Program-made: the position numbers and the translations under genes
Shown here: positions 51,687 through 60,508 of the stretch, in pieces
Layout of the letters: each line of letters starts with the position of its first letter
How positions within the stretch are numbered: the first letter of the stretch is position 1
Notes under the pieces: model-generated
Told to the model about the DNA's origin: nothing
Database searches by the model: none
The model's input: only the letters and a program-made list of their open reading frames with translations
From: RYN-230 sp963782185
Lineage (GTDB): Bacteria > Actinomycetota > Actinomycetes > Streptosporangiales > Streptosporangiaceae
Direction of reading: 5' to 3'
NCBI GenBank assembly: GCA_963782185.1
Contig: CAWAJB010000009.1
Coordinates: 186,001-250,000 of the forward strand
DNA: 64,000 nucleotides

Positions 51687-52914
51687 GTGACGATCCAGTA
51701 CGGCGGGCTGCTCGCGGTGGCGGTGGCGGCATTCGCGGCCCCGCTCATCGCCCGGCTGGTGCCGCGCCGGCTGGTGCCGGCCGTGGTCGTCGAGGTCCTG
51801 GTCGGCCCGCAGGTCCTGGGGCTGGTCCGGGCCGAGGGCGCAGCGGAGGTGCTGTACCTGCTCGGCCTGGGTTTCCTGCTGTTCCTGGCCGGGCAGGACG
51901 TGCGGCCGGAGCGGTTCCCGGGGGCCGACGTTCCGGCTGGCGGGGACCGCCTTCCTGATCTCCGCGGTGCTGGCCGTCCCGGTCGCCCTCGGGCTGCACG
52001 TGATCGCCCCGGGCGCGGACGTGCGGCTGCTGGCGCTGTGCCTGGTGGCCAGCAGCCTCGGCGTGCTGGTCCCGGTCCTGCGCGACGCCGGGGAGATCAC
52101 CACGGAGTTCGGGCAGTTGCTCGTGGTGGCCGGCTCGGTCGGGGAGTTCGGCTCACTGCTCCTGCTGACCATCCTGTTCTCCGCCCAGCCCGAGTCCACC
52201 CTGGTCCAGGTGATCTACGTGCTGGCCATGGGGGCCGCCGCGCTGGCGCTGGCGCTGATCCTGAAGGTGCTGTGGCGGACCCCGCTGATGGCCCGGATCT
52301 TCGCCGACTCCGACGAGGACACATCCCAGCTGCGGGTGCGCGGCGCGTTCGTGACCCTGCTGCTCTTCACCGCGCTGGCGCACCAGTTCGGCGTGGACGC
52401 GCTGCTGGGGGCGTTCATCGGCGGCATGGTGGTCGGCATCTCGGACGGGGATGACCGGCCCAGCCAGGAAAGGTACTGGGCCAAACTCCGCGCGATCGGC
52501 TACGGGTTCCTGGTGCCGGTGTTCTTCGTGATGACCGGGGTACAGTTCAATGTGCGGGCTCTCCTGTCGCACACCTCGTCACTGGTCCTGGTCCCGCTGC
52601 TGGTGCTCGCGATCGCGCTGGTGCGCGGCGGCCCCGCCCTGGTGTACCGGCGCAAGCTCGGCGCGGCACCCGCCGCGGCGGCCGGGCTGCTCCAGGCCAC
52701 CACGCTGACCTTCCCGGTGGTCGTGGCGGCTCTGGGCAGCGCGCTCGGCCTGATCAACCCGGCGAGCGCGGCCGCCCTGATCGGCGCGTCGCTGCTGTCG
52801 GTGCTGCTGTTCCCGGCCGCCGCGCTCGCGCTCCGGCCGTGGACCAGGACCCCCGCCGCCCAGGAGGGCGCAGGACGTTGCGAACCTGTGACCCCGGGGC
52901 CGGAACCGGGCTGA
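51687..52914 (+). CDS. cation:proton antiporter (CPA2/KefB-type), one frameshift
   Basis: GTG 51687 begins a typical antiporter membrane domain: IQYGGLLAVAVAAFAAPLIA, RLVPRRLVPAVVVEVLVGPQ, VLYLLGLGFLLFLAGQDVRP. At ~51920 one inserted C (TTCCCGGGGG for TTCCGGGGG) shifts the frame; after it RLAGTAFLISAVLAVPVALG, LCLVASSLGVLVPVLRDAGE, FTALAHQFGVDALLGAFIGG, GYGFLVPVFFVMTGVQFNVR and LLQATTLTFPVVVAALGSAL continue normally to a hydrophobic end. About 408 residues when repaired, twelve or so helices, with no RCK domain. It exchanges Na+ or K+ for protons. It lies between hemE and hemY on the opposite strand. Confidence 0.82.
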
Positions 52915-52936
52915 CCTGCCCGCGCGTCCGAGCGGC

Positions 52937-53898
52937 ATGACATCGTCATTGCTGCTGCGGGCCGCCGCCTCCAGCGCGCTGCTCGCCGGAGCCTGCCTGC
53001 TCGCCGCCGGGTGCTCGGCCGGGGGTTCCTCCGCATCATCCGCACCGGCGCCAGGGGCCGAGCTTGCCCCGGCGCGTGCCGCCGCGGGCGCCGCAGGCTC
53101 ATCCGCGCAGGGATCAGCCGCCCAAGGGTCAGCCGGGTCGGCGAGCACCTCCCTGACCGCGCTGCCCGCCACGTCGTCGATCATCTACACGGCCAGCCTG
53201 ACCGTCCGCACCACCAACCTCACCCGGGCCGCGGCCCAGGCCACCCAGATGGCCCGCGCCGCGGGCGGGTACGTGTCCAGCGAGAGCACCCGGCTGGACC
53301 GGGCCCACCCGGACCGCTCCACGGTCAGCCTCCAGCTGAAGATCCCGGTCCGCGCCTACCAGGCCACGCTCGGCGCGCTGTCGACCCAGACCGGCACCCG
53401 GCTGGCGATGTCGCAGCACGCCGAGGATGTGACCCAGACCGTGGCCGACGTCACCAGCCGGGTGACGTCGACCAGGCGGCGATCAGCCAGCTGCGCGCGC
53501 TGCTGCGCCATGCGGGCTCGGTCAGCAGCCTCCTCACCGTGCAGAACCAGATCAACGACGAGGAGTCGGGCCTGGAATCCCTGCTCGCCCGCCAGCGTGC
53601 CCTCACCCACGAGACCTCGTTCGGCACCGTGGACATGCTCCTGGTCGCCCCGTCCGCGCGGGCCGGGCAGCACGGCGGGCACAAGGCCGCCGGCGGTTTC
53701 GTGGCCGGCCTGAGGGCCGGCTGGCACGGCCTGGTCCGCGTCGTGTCCCTGGTCCTGACCGGGGCCGGTGCCGCGCTCCCGTTCGCCGTGATCCTGGCCG
53801 TGCTCGGCTACGCGGGCTATCGCGCCCGCCGCTGGTGGCTCGGCCGCTGTGCCGCCCCCGCCGCGCCCGGACCCCCTGACCCCGCCGCCCAGTCGTGA
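52937..53898 (+). CDS. DUF4349 lipoprotein, one frameshift
   Basis: Signal peptide and lipobox: LLRAAASSALLAGACLLAAG then C. After an Ala/Ser-rich linker, SIIYTASLTVRTTNLTRAAA, QATQMARAAGGYVSSESTRL and VSLQLKIPVRAYQATLGALS are the DUF4349 domain. At 53473 one C is missing from a CCC run (ACCAG for ACCCAG); beyond it ISQLRALLRHAGSVSSLLTV, QNQINDEESGLESLLARQRA and LTHETSFGTVDMLLVAP continue, then a membrane helix (PFAVILAVLGYAGYRA) near the C-terminus. About 320 residues when repaired. Surface-exposed, coiled-coil-rich protein of unknown function. Follows the antiporter by 22 bp, so likely co-transcribed. Confidence 0.8.
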
Positions 53899-53900
53899 GG

Positions 53901-53964
53901 CTGGCTACCTGGCGGCCAGCCTACGGGCCGGCCTGGCTACCTGGCGGCCAGCCTACGGGCCGGC
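53901..53964. repeat. two perfect 32-bp tandem copies plus a degenerate third
   Basis: The unit begins CTGGCTACCTGGCGGCCAGC; copies at 53901 and 53933 are identical, and a diverged third (53965-53998) runs into the 3' end of hemE. Contains inverted CTGGC..GCCAG arms. Lies between convergent genes. Confidence 0.88.
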
Positions 53965-53985
53965 GCTGGGCACCGGGCGGCCAGC

Positions 53986-55047
53986 CTACGGGCCGGCCGG
54001 CTCGCGGACGGAGGCCTCGTGGACGAGGTCGGTGAGCCGGGCCAGAACGTCCGGGTTGGTGGCCGGGAGGACGCCGTGCCCGAGGTTGAAGATGTGCCCC
54101 TCGGCGGCCCGCCCCCGGCCGATGATGTCCTTGGCCCGCCGCTCGATCACGTCCCACGGGGCAAGCAGCGTGGCCGGGTCCAGGTTGCCCTGCAGGGCCT
54201 TGCCGGGTTCTACCCGGCGGACCGCCTCATCGAGCGGGACCCGCCAGTCCACCCCGATCACGTCCGCGCCCGCCTCGCCCATCATGCCCAGCAGTTCCCC
54301 CGTGGCCACGCCGAAATGGATCCTGGGCCCGCCGGTATCGGCGAGAGCATCGAAGATCCGCTTGCTGTGCGGCAGCACGCCGGTCCGGTAGTCCTCCGGG
54401 CTGACCGCGCCAGCCCACGAATCGAACAGCTGGATCGCCGAGGCCCCCGCGGCCACCTGAACCCGCAGGAAGGTGATCGTGATGTCGGCCAGCCTGCCGA
54501 GTAGCGCATTCCACAGGGCCGGGTTGCCGTACATGAGCGACTTGGTCAGATCGTGGCTCTTGGACGGCCCGCCCTCGATCAGGTAGGAGGCCAGCGTGAA
54601 AGGCCCGCCCGCGAAGCCGATCAGCGGTTTCGGTCCCAGCTCCCCGACGAGCGCGGTGACCGCCTCGGTGATGAACTCCACGTCACCCGGCTCCAGCGGG
54701 CGCAGCCGGGCCAGATCCCCTTCCCCGCGGATGGGCTCCCCGATCACCGGGCCGACGCCGGGCTTGATGTCGATATCCAGCCCGACCGCCCGCAACGGGA
54801 CCACGATGTCGCTGAAGAGGATGGCCGCGTCGACCGGATACCGGCGCATTGGCTGCAGGGTGATCTCGGTAATGACATCTGGCCGGGAACACGCTTTGAG
54901 CATCGGCATTCCGCCCCGCGCCCGGCGGTATTCGGGCAGCGACCGGCCGGCCTGGCGCATGTACCAGACCGGCGTGTAGGGCACCGCCTGGCGGCGGCAG
55001 GCCAGCAGGAACGGGGACTCATCGAGTGGCTTGGGCTGCACGTTCAC
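53986..55047 (-). CDS. hemE: uroporphyrinogen decarboxylase
   Basis: 353 residues, GTG start. PVWYMRQAGRSLPEYRRARG is the N-terminal signature; DAAILFSDIVVPLRAVGLDI, PLIGFAGGPFTLASYLIEGG, the SWAGAVSPEDYRTGVLPHSK loop, HFGVATGELLGMMGEAGADV, GVDWRVPLDEAVRR, GNLDPATLLAPWDVIERRAK and FNLGHGVLPATNPDVLARLT follow. It decarboxylates uroporphyrinogen III to coproporphyrinogen III. In related genomes it sits next to hemY and hemQ; here a two-gene plus-strand insert separates them. The 3' end overlaps a degenerate copy of a 32-bp repeat. Confidence 0.94.
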   Translation of the reverse strand: MNVQPKPLDESPFLLACRRQAVPYTPVWYMRQAGRSLPEYRRARGGMPMLKACSRPDVITEITLQPMRRYPVDAAILFSDIVVPLRAVGLDIDIKPGVGPVIGEPIRGEGDLARLRPLEPGDVEFITEAVTALVGELGPKPLIGFAGGPFTLASYLIEGGPSKSHDLTKSLMYGNPALWNALLGRLADITITFLRVQVAAGASAIQLFDSWAGAVSPEDYRTGVLPHSKRIFDALADTGGPRIHFGVATGELLGMMGEAGADVIGVDWRVPLDEAVRRVEPGKALQGNLDPATLLAPWDVIERRAKDIIGRGRAAEGHIFNLGHGVLPATNPDVLARLTDLVHEASVREPAGP

Positions 55048-55234
55048 ACCTGCGATGTTCTCACAGGACGCGGGCTGAGCCGCAGCATCTGCCCAGGTGG
55101 CATCGGGACACGCCGCCCGTCATCCACCGATCCGCGTGCTCCGCGTGCCACGATCGACACCTGCCTGGCGCCGCAGCCCAAAACCCCCAGATGAGGACGC
55201 CTGCGGCTCCGATGGGTGAGGAGGTCACGAGGCC

Positions 55235-55444
55235 GTGCACCAGATAGATGAATATTGTCCCGATTGCCGGGAAATCGGAACGTTCATTCAGGTCCATTCC
55301 GATCCCGGACGCTGTTTGGATGCACCCGGCGGTCTGTGCCCGGAGTGGTACTGCGTCGCCTGCGGTGCCGCGGTTCTCCTCGGCTCCGTCCCAGCCCAGC
55401 GGCAGCCCCTCAGCACGGCGGAGTTGACCGGGCGCGCCGCGTGA
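55235..55444 (+). CDS. small zinc-ribbon-like protein
   Basis: 69 residues, GTG start with GAGGAGG upstream. MHQIDEYCPDCREIGTFIQV and PEWYCVACGAAVLLG contain two Cys pairs (CPDC and CVAC), plus an isolated Cys in GRCLDAPGGLCPEW, consistent with a zinc ribbon. Codon use at the start is noticeably AT-richer than in neighbours (AGATAGATGAATATTG). It stands between hemE and the DUF3000 gene; function unknown. Confidence 0.6.
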   Translation: MHQIDEYCPDCREIGTFIQVHSDPGRCLDAPGGLCPEWYCVACGAAVLLGSVPAQRQPLSTAELTGRAA

Positions 55445-55474
55445 CACCCGGCGGCGACGACGTACGCTCACCTT

Positions 55475-56188
55475 ATGAGGCAGGTCGGCGGCCCAGCGGA
55501 AGCGGGCCCTGGAATGGCGGGCCCGCAGGCGGCGGATCCTGGGGTAGCGGGCAGCACGGCAGCCAAGCCTTCGATGCCCGCTGGTGACGACGCTGCGGCC
55601 GGCTTCGGGGTCATCGTGGCCGGCCTGCAGGCCCAGCGCGATCAGGTCGGCGGCCTGCGCCCGGAACTGGTCTTCGAGGATGTCCCGGCCCCCCGCACGC
55701 TGGCCCCGTACGCGAGCGCGGTCTCGGCCTCCGTGCAGGTGGAAGACGATGAGATCGCCAGCGGCCGGCTGGTCCTGCTCTACGATCCCGCGGGCCAGAC
55801 CGGCTGGGCGGGCCCGCTGCGGGTCATCGCGTACATCCGCGCCGACCTGGACCCGGATATCGCCGAGGACCCCCTCATCGGGCAGGTGGGCTGGACCTGG
55901 CTGACCGAGGCACTGGGTAACCGCACGGCCGGCTACGCCGAGCCCAGCGGGACCGTCACCACGGTGGTCACCGAGGGGTTCGGCGTCAAGGAATCCGAGC
56001 CCGCGGTCACGGGGTTCGAGCTTCGCGCGTCCTGGTCCCCGGCCGCCCCGGACGACGGCTCCGGGCCCGGCCCCCAGGTCCTGGACGGGCACCTGGCCGC
56101 CTGGTGTGACGCGCTCTGCGCGGCGGCGGGACTGCCGCCGCTGGCGGAGGGCGTGACGGCGCTGCCGAGTAGCCGGCGGCCCCGGTGA
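55475..56188 (+). CDS. DUF3000 domain-containing protein
   Basis: 237 residues. After a Gly/Ala-rich N-terminus (residues 1-40), FGVIVAGLQAQRDQVGGLRP, ELVFEDVPAPRTLAPYASAV, ASGRLVLLYDPAGQTGWAGP, LRVIAYIRADLDPDIAEDPL, VGWTWLTEALGNRTAGYAEP and GTVTTVVTEGFG are typical of DUF3000, an actinobacteria-specific cytoplasmic family of unknown function. Its position between hemE and RNase D matches the order usual in actinomycetes. The stop overlaps the RNase D ATG. Confidence 0.88.
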   Translation: MRQVGGPAEAGPGMAGPQAADPGVAGSTAAKPSMPAGDDAAAGFGVIVAGLQAQRDQVGGLRPELVFEDVPAPRTLAPYASAVSASVQVEDDEIASGRLVLLYDPAGQTGWAGPLRVIAYIRADLDPDIAEDPLIGQVGWTWLTEALGNRTAGYAEPSGTVTTVVTEGFGVKESEPAVTGFELRASWSPAAPDDGSGPGPQVLDGHLAAWCDALCAAAGLPPLAEGVTALPSSRRPR

Positions 56189-57703
56189 TGGAGCCGGACG
56201 ACCAGCCGCCGGCGCCGGAGCCCGTGGACGGCACCCACCCAGCCGGGCCAGCCACATCGGACGGGCGCAGCCACATCGGACGGGCCAGCCACATCGGACG
56301 GGCCAGCCACATCGGACGGGCCAGCCACATCGGACGGGCCAGCCACATCGGACGGGCCAGCCACATCGGACGGGCCAGCCACATCGGACGGGCCAGCCAC
56401 ATCGGACGGGCTGGCCGCAACAGACGGCCCGGGCGGGGGGGACGGCGAACCCGATCCGGCGGCCCCCGCCCCGCAACCGGAACGACCGCCCGCCGTGCCC
56501 CTGCTCGAACCACGGGACGGCCTGCCCCCGCTGGTGACGTCCGCTGGCGCGCTGGACGAAGCCGTCCGCGCGCTGGGAGCGGGCGAGGGACCGGTGGCCG
56601 TGGATGCCGAGCGGGCGTCCGGGTTCCGTTACGGTCACCGGGCCTTCCTGGTCCAGTTGCGCCGCCGTGGCGCCGGGACCGTGCTGATCGACCCGGTGGC
56701 CTGCCCCGACCTGTCGGACCTGGACGCGGCGCTGGCCGGCACCGAAGCGGTCCTGCATGCCGCCTCCCAGGACCTGCCGTGCCTGGCGGACCTGGGCTAC
56801 CGGCCGCGCCGGCTGTTTGACACCGAGCTCGCGGGACGGCTGCTCGGCTACCCCCGGGTCGGGCTGGGCCCGCTCGTCGAGAACGTGCTCGGCCTGGCCC
56901 TGGAGAAGGGTTACGCGGCCGCGGACTGGTCGACCCGCCCGCTCCCGGAAGACTGGCTGCGGTACGCCGCGCTCGACGTCGAGGTCCTAGTGGACCTGCG
57001 CGACGCGCTTGCCGAGCAACTGGCGGCCCAGGGCAAGGACGAGTGGGCCCGGCAGGAGTTCACGGCTGTGCTGAACGCCGGACCGCCTGCGCCCCGGGCC
57101 GAGCCCTGGCGCCGCACGTCCGGCATTCATCGTGTGCGCACCCGCCGCGGCCTGGCCATCGTGCGGGAACTGTGGCTGGAACGCGACCGGATCGCCCAGC
57201 GGCGCGACCTGTCCCCCGGACGGGTCCTGCCCGACTCAGCCATCGTCGAGGCCGCCCGCGCGGCCCCGGCCACGGCCGCCGCCCTGGTCGGGGTGGCCGG
57301 TTTCAAGGGTCGCGGGGCCAAGCGGCACGCGCAGGAGTGGTCCGCCGCCATCCGGCGGGCGCACACCGAGGCCGACCAGGCCCTTCCGAGGCCCTCGGCG
57401 CAGGTGTCGGACGGTCCCCCGCCCGCGCACCGCTGGCACGAGCGGGATCCCGAGGCAGCCCGCCGGCTGGCCGCCGTGCGGACCGTCATCGCCGCGCTCG
57501 CCGACGAGCACTCGCTGCCCGCCGAGAATCTGCTGCAACCCGACTCGGTGCGCAGGCTCGCCTGGCAGCCGCCGGACCCGGTGACCGCCGGGGCGGTCGC
57601 CGCGGACCTGTCGGGCTACCGGGCCCGGATGTGGCAGGTGCAGCTCACCTCGGGGCCTATCGCGGGCGCGCTGCTCCGCCTGGCCAAAAAGGGCGACGAG
57701 TAA
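56188..57703 (+). CDS. rnd: ribonuclease D (3'-5' exonuclease, HRDC), repeat-bearing N-terminus with frameshift
   Basis: ATG 56188 opens MEPDDQPPAPEPVDGTHPAG then PATSDG, which begins a nine-unit 18-bp repeat. The first repeat interval is 19 bp, one base too long, and puts the ATG frame out of phase; the frame reading PATSDG leads into LAATDGPGGGDGEPDPAAPA and the enzyme. Exo motifs: EGPVAVDAERASGFRYGHRA (DxE), HAASQDLPCLADLGYRP, YAALDVEVLVDLRDALAEQL. The C-terminal half carries HRDC-like helices (IVRELWLERDRIAQRRDLSP). It trims tRNA and other RNA 3' ends. Automatic calls would start at 56495 and give 402 residues. Confidence 0.88.
56253..56415. repeat. nine-copy 18-bp tandem repeat at the RNase D start
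   Basis: CACATCGGACGGG starts at 56253, 56272, 56290, 56308, 56326, 56344, 56362, 56380 and 56398: eight units exactly 18 bp and the first 19 bp apart. The full unit is AGCCACATCGGACGGGCC, encoding PATSDG in the enzyme frame and SHIGRA in the frame of the upstream ATG. Confidence 0.95.
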
Positions 57704-57760
57704 GGCCTCTGGGCGCCGCCTGGGCTGCCGGGACCGGGCTCTATCGCGCACACTGGTGAG

Positions 57761-58885
57761 GTGGGCCAGGACAGGCCGCTCCGGCGGAAGCTCCGTGCCT
57801 GGCGGCCGGGCCCCCGGTCACTGACGGTGCGGCTGGCCGCCGTGGCGGTGTGCCTGCTGGCTGCCGGGGCGGCCATCATCGTCGTGGCCGGCGGAGTGGC
57901 CACCCGGGACACTCTGGTGCGGGAGGCCGGGCAGCAGCTCCGCGGCTACGCAGAGCAGCTCGCCCGGTATCCGTTCCTGCTCACGCCGCTCTCGCGCACC
58001 GAGCCCGGTCCCCCGGAGCTCAGCGGCCTCGCCGGCGGGCAGGCCGGGCACCTGAGCGTCGAGGTGCGCGACCCCGGCGGCCAGCTGGTCATGCGGGCGG
58101 GGCCGGGCCGCCTGTCCTGGCCGGGCCTGCCCGCGTCCGCCGTGCGGGTCCTGGCGGACCACCGTGAGGCCGGCACGGTCCGGGTTAGCCGCGGCGGGAA
58201 CGTCCTGGCCGTTGCCGAGCCGGTCCATTACCGGGCACACCACATCCCGTACGCGTACAGCGCGGAGGACTTCGCTCTCGACGTCACCAGCCCCGCCGGC
58301 CGTGGTGCCCCGGGCACGCTCGTGGTGAGCCTCAGCCTGGCCCGCGTGGGCCAGACCACGAACCACCTGACCGTCACCATGCTGGCCGTGGGCGGCATCG
58401 TCGTGCTGGCCGCCGGGTGCCTGGTCGGCTGGACGATCCGCACCACGCTCTGCCCGCTCACCCGGCTGGCTGACCGGGCAGAGGCCATCGCGGCCGTCCC
58501 GCCGCGGGCCGGCCCGCCAAGGGCCGTCCAGCCGGCCGGCCCGGACCGGGTGGCGCCGGCCCTGAATACCGCGCTGGGCCAGCTCGAGCGGGCCCGTGAC
58601 CCGGCCCGTGAGCCCCGGCCAGCCACCTGGCAGGCCACCGAGCGGCAGCGGCAGGCCATCGAGGACGCCTGCCTGGCGCTGCGCAGGCCGCTCAGCGTTC
58701 TGGGTGGCCTGGCCGAGTACTGCCGGCAGGAAGACCAGCCCGGTGCCGCCGGCTTCGGCCGGCTGCTGGCCCGGGTGGCGGAGGAGACCGCGCGGATAGG
58801 CACGCTCATCGATGCCCTGGAGCGCGCCGGGCCGGAGCAGCCCGGCCCGCCAGCGCCCGGCGAGAATGTCGGCAGGGGTGCGTAA
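57761..58885 (+). CDS. degenerate sensor histidine kinase (no phospho-acceptor His, no ATPase domain)
   Basis: 374 residues, GTG start. RLAAVAVCLLAAGAAIIVVA is the first membrane helix, a ~150-residue extracytoplasmic sensor region follows (VREAGQQLRGYAEQLARYPF, LAVAEPVHYRAHHIPYAYSA), then the second helix (MLAVGGIVVLAAGCLVGW) and a HAMP-like segment (TIRTTLCPLTRLADRAEAIA). The dimerisation helix IEDACLALRRPLSVLGGLAE aligns with the HisKA H-box (ASHELRTPL) but has Leu where the phosphorylated His should be, and the protein ends ~70 residues later without N, G1 or G2 boxes. It cannot be an active kinase; it may sense or modulate a partner. Confidence 0.7.
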   Translation: MGQDRPLRRKLRAWRPGPRSLTVRLAAVAVCLLAAGAAIIVVAGGVATRDTLVREAGQQLRGYAEQLARYPFLLTPLSRTEPGPPELSGLAGGQAGHLSVEVRDPGGQLVMRAGPGRLSWPGLPASAVRVLADHREAGTVRVSRGGNVLAVAEPVHYRAHHIPYAYSAEDFALDVTSPAGRGAPGTLVVSLSLARVGQTTNHLTVTMLAVGGIVVLAAGCLVGWTIRTTLCPLTRLADRAEAIAAVPPRAGPPRAVQPAGPDRVAPALNTALGQLERARDPAREPRPATWQATERQRQAIEDACLALRRPLSVLGGLAEYCRQEDQPGAAGFGRLLARVAEETARIGTLIDALERAGPEQPGPPAPGENVGRGA

Positions 58886-58962
58886 TCTCGGACTGGCATG
58901 AACGGGGCGTGCACGGCCGGCCAGACCCCGGCCCCCGGAGCGGCCAGAAGGCGGATGGGACG

Positions 58963-59541
58963 ATGACCGAACTGGCCTGGGCGGGGCTGAGCTCGCCGGT
59001 CGGACCGCTCGCGGTGGGCTGCACTCCCGCAGGCGTGGCACGGCTCGATTTCCGGGGCCCCGGCGGCGCGGGGCGGCGCCAGGCCGGCCAGGCCAGCACC
59101 GGCCAGGCCAGCACCGGCCAGGCCAGCACCGCCCAGTCCAGTGCGGGGCTGCTGAGTGCGGCACGTGACCAGCTCGCCGAGTACTTCGCCGGGCAGCGCC
59201 AGGTGTTCGACCTGCCGGTGGACTGGTCCGGCTGTTCTCGGGCGCAGCACCAGGTGCTGTCCGTGCTCTATGACTCAGTCGGCTACGGGCAGACGGTCAC
59301 ATACGGGGAACTGGCGCAGCGCGCGGTGGCCGGGCCGGACGGGATCTCGCTCCCGGCGCGGGCGATCGGGCGGATCATGGGCTCGAACCCGATCCCGCTG
59401 ATCGTGCCGTGCCACCGGGTGGTCGCGGGCAACGGGCTGGGCGGCTACAGCGGCGGCACCGGCATCGAGATCAAGCGGTGGCTGCTGATCTTCGAAGGGG
59501 CGCTGCCCGCCACCCTGGGCTGGAGCCCCGCAGGCGCCTGA
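58963..59541 (+). CDS. ogt: methylated-DNA--protein-cysteine methyltransferase
   Basis: 192 residues from ATG 58963. The N-terminal domain carries a (GQAST)3 insert, then LLSAARDQLAEYFAGQRQVF, QHQVLSVLYDSVGYGQTVTY, GELAQRAVAGPDGISLPARA, IGRIMGSNPIPLIVPCHRVV with acceptor Cys150, and GNGLGGYSGGTGIEIKRWLL. Ogt removes alkyl groups from O6-alkylguanine by transfer to the Cys, once per molecule. In the family, the helix-turn-helix holds an Arg finger here within ARAIGRIMGSN. Confidence 0.9.
   Translation: MTELAWAGLSSPVGPLAVGCTPAGVARLDFRGPGGAGRRQAGQASTGQASTGQASTAQSSAGLLSAARDQLAEYFAGQRQVFDLPVDWSGCSRAQHQVLSVLYDSVGYGQTVTYGELAQRAVAGPDGISLPARAIGRIMGSNPIPLIVPCHRVVAGNGLGGYSGGTGIEIKRWLLIFEGALPATLGWSPAGA
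59086..59130. repeat. 15-bp tandem repeat inside ogt
   Basis: GGCCAGGCCAGCACC is repeated three times without change at 59086, 59101 and 59116, encoding GQAST units in the N-terminal domain. Confidence 0.93.
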
Positions 59542-59584
59542 CCCGGCCCGACGGGCAGGCCTTCGCCGGACGAGCAGGCAGGGT

Positions 59585-60508
59585 TCAGCTACTCATCAGG
59601 TGGTGCTCCTCCAGGGACACCAGCGCGTTCCAGCCGACGTGCAGCACCCAGAACCCGCCCAGCGGCAGCGACTCGCTCTCGGGAGCCTTCGCGCCGAGCA
59701 CCGCGCAGGCCTCCTCCAGGATCACGGAAAGGTTCTCCCGGTGCCCGCAGATCACGGCGGGCAGGCCGGCGCCCAGGACCTGGTCCACCCGGCGGCGCGC
59801 CTCCCTGGCACCGGCCAGTCCCACGGTGAACGCGCGGTCGGTCTGCACGCGCTGCCTGGTCAGGTCGGCGTAGCGCTGGACCGTTTCGACACACCGCACC
59901 GCCGCCGAGCCGAGCACCCGGGCGGTCCCGTAGCAGCGGAGCAGCAGGGCCAGTTCCTCCCTCTGCTGGCCGCCCAGCGCATCGAGGGGGCGCTTCAGGT
60001 CGTCATCGTGGCCGTCCGCCCGCCACCTGTCCTTGCTGCCCGCAGACGCATGACGGACCAGGATCAAAGGGTTCGTCTCGGGCGGCCCGGCTGCGAACTC
60101 CTCCAGCACGCTGACGTCATGCGGGTAGCTCAGCCGGTCCCTGGCCGCCGCCACGCCGAGCCAGCCGACCTCGTCCACTTCATCGTTCGGGACGAAGCCA
60201 GGCTGAGGGCCGTCCGCCGCCCTGGCCGCCCAGTAGTCCACCGTTTTCGGCCGGTTGCCATGCTGCTGGTAGTGCGTGGACGGCAGGCGCCGCCCCAGCC
60301 TCACGCGGACCCCGGTCTCCTCGGCCACCTCGCGGACCGCGGTCAGCAGGACATGCTCGCCGGGCAGGGCCTTGCCTTTGGGCAGGCTCCAGTCGTCATA
60401 TCGTTGGCGGTGAACCAGCGCTACCTCTGGGCCATCGGTGCCCGGACGCCAGAGCAGAGCGCCCGCAGCCCGGATCTCGCTCTCCCCAGCACCCCCGCCG
60501 GACACCAT
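59585..60508 (-). CDS. NUDIX hydrolase fused to histidine phosphatase domain (MutT1-like)
   Basis: 307 residues from ATG 60508, overlapping the ppk stop as TGATG. Residues ~10-135 are NUDIX: IRAAGALLWRPGTDGPEVAL, DWSLPKGKALPGEHVLLTAV and REVAEETGVRVRLGRRLPS (full box GX5EX7REUXEEXGU). Residues ~150-300 are a phosphoglycerate-mutase-like phosphatase: NPLILVRHASAGSKDRWRAD (RHG-type motif RHA), VLGSAAVRCVETVQRYADL, VICGHRENLSVILEEAC. The mycobacterial MutT1 has this layout and hydrolyses 8-oxo-dGTP and diadenosine polyphosphates. Coupling to ppk suggests a shared role in nucleotide and polyphosphate metabolism. Confidence 0.88.
   Translation of the reverse strand: MVSGGGAGESEIRAAGALLWRPGTDGPEVALVHRQRYDDWSLPKGKALPGEHVLLTAVREVAEETGVRVRLGRRLPSTHYQQHGNRPKTVDYWAARAADGPQPGFVPNDEVDEVGWLGVAAARDRLSYPHDVSVLEEFAAGPPETNPLILVRHASAGSKDRWRADGHDDDLKRPLDALGGQQREELALLLRCYGTARVLGSAAVRCVETVQRYADLTRQRVQTDRAFTVGLAGAREARRRVDQVLGAGLPAVICGHRENLSVILEEACAVLGAKAPESESLPLGGFWVLHVGWNALVSLEEHHLMSS

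Noticed and set aside
56253..56415. possible CRISPR array
   Set aside because: Units are contiguous 18-bp copies with no unique spacers, so this is a coding tandem repeat.
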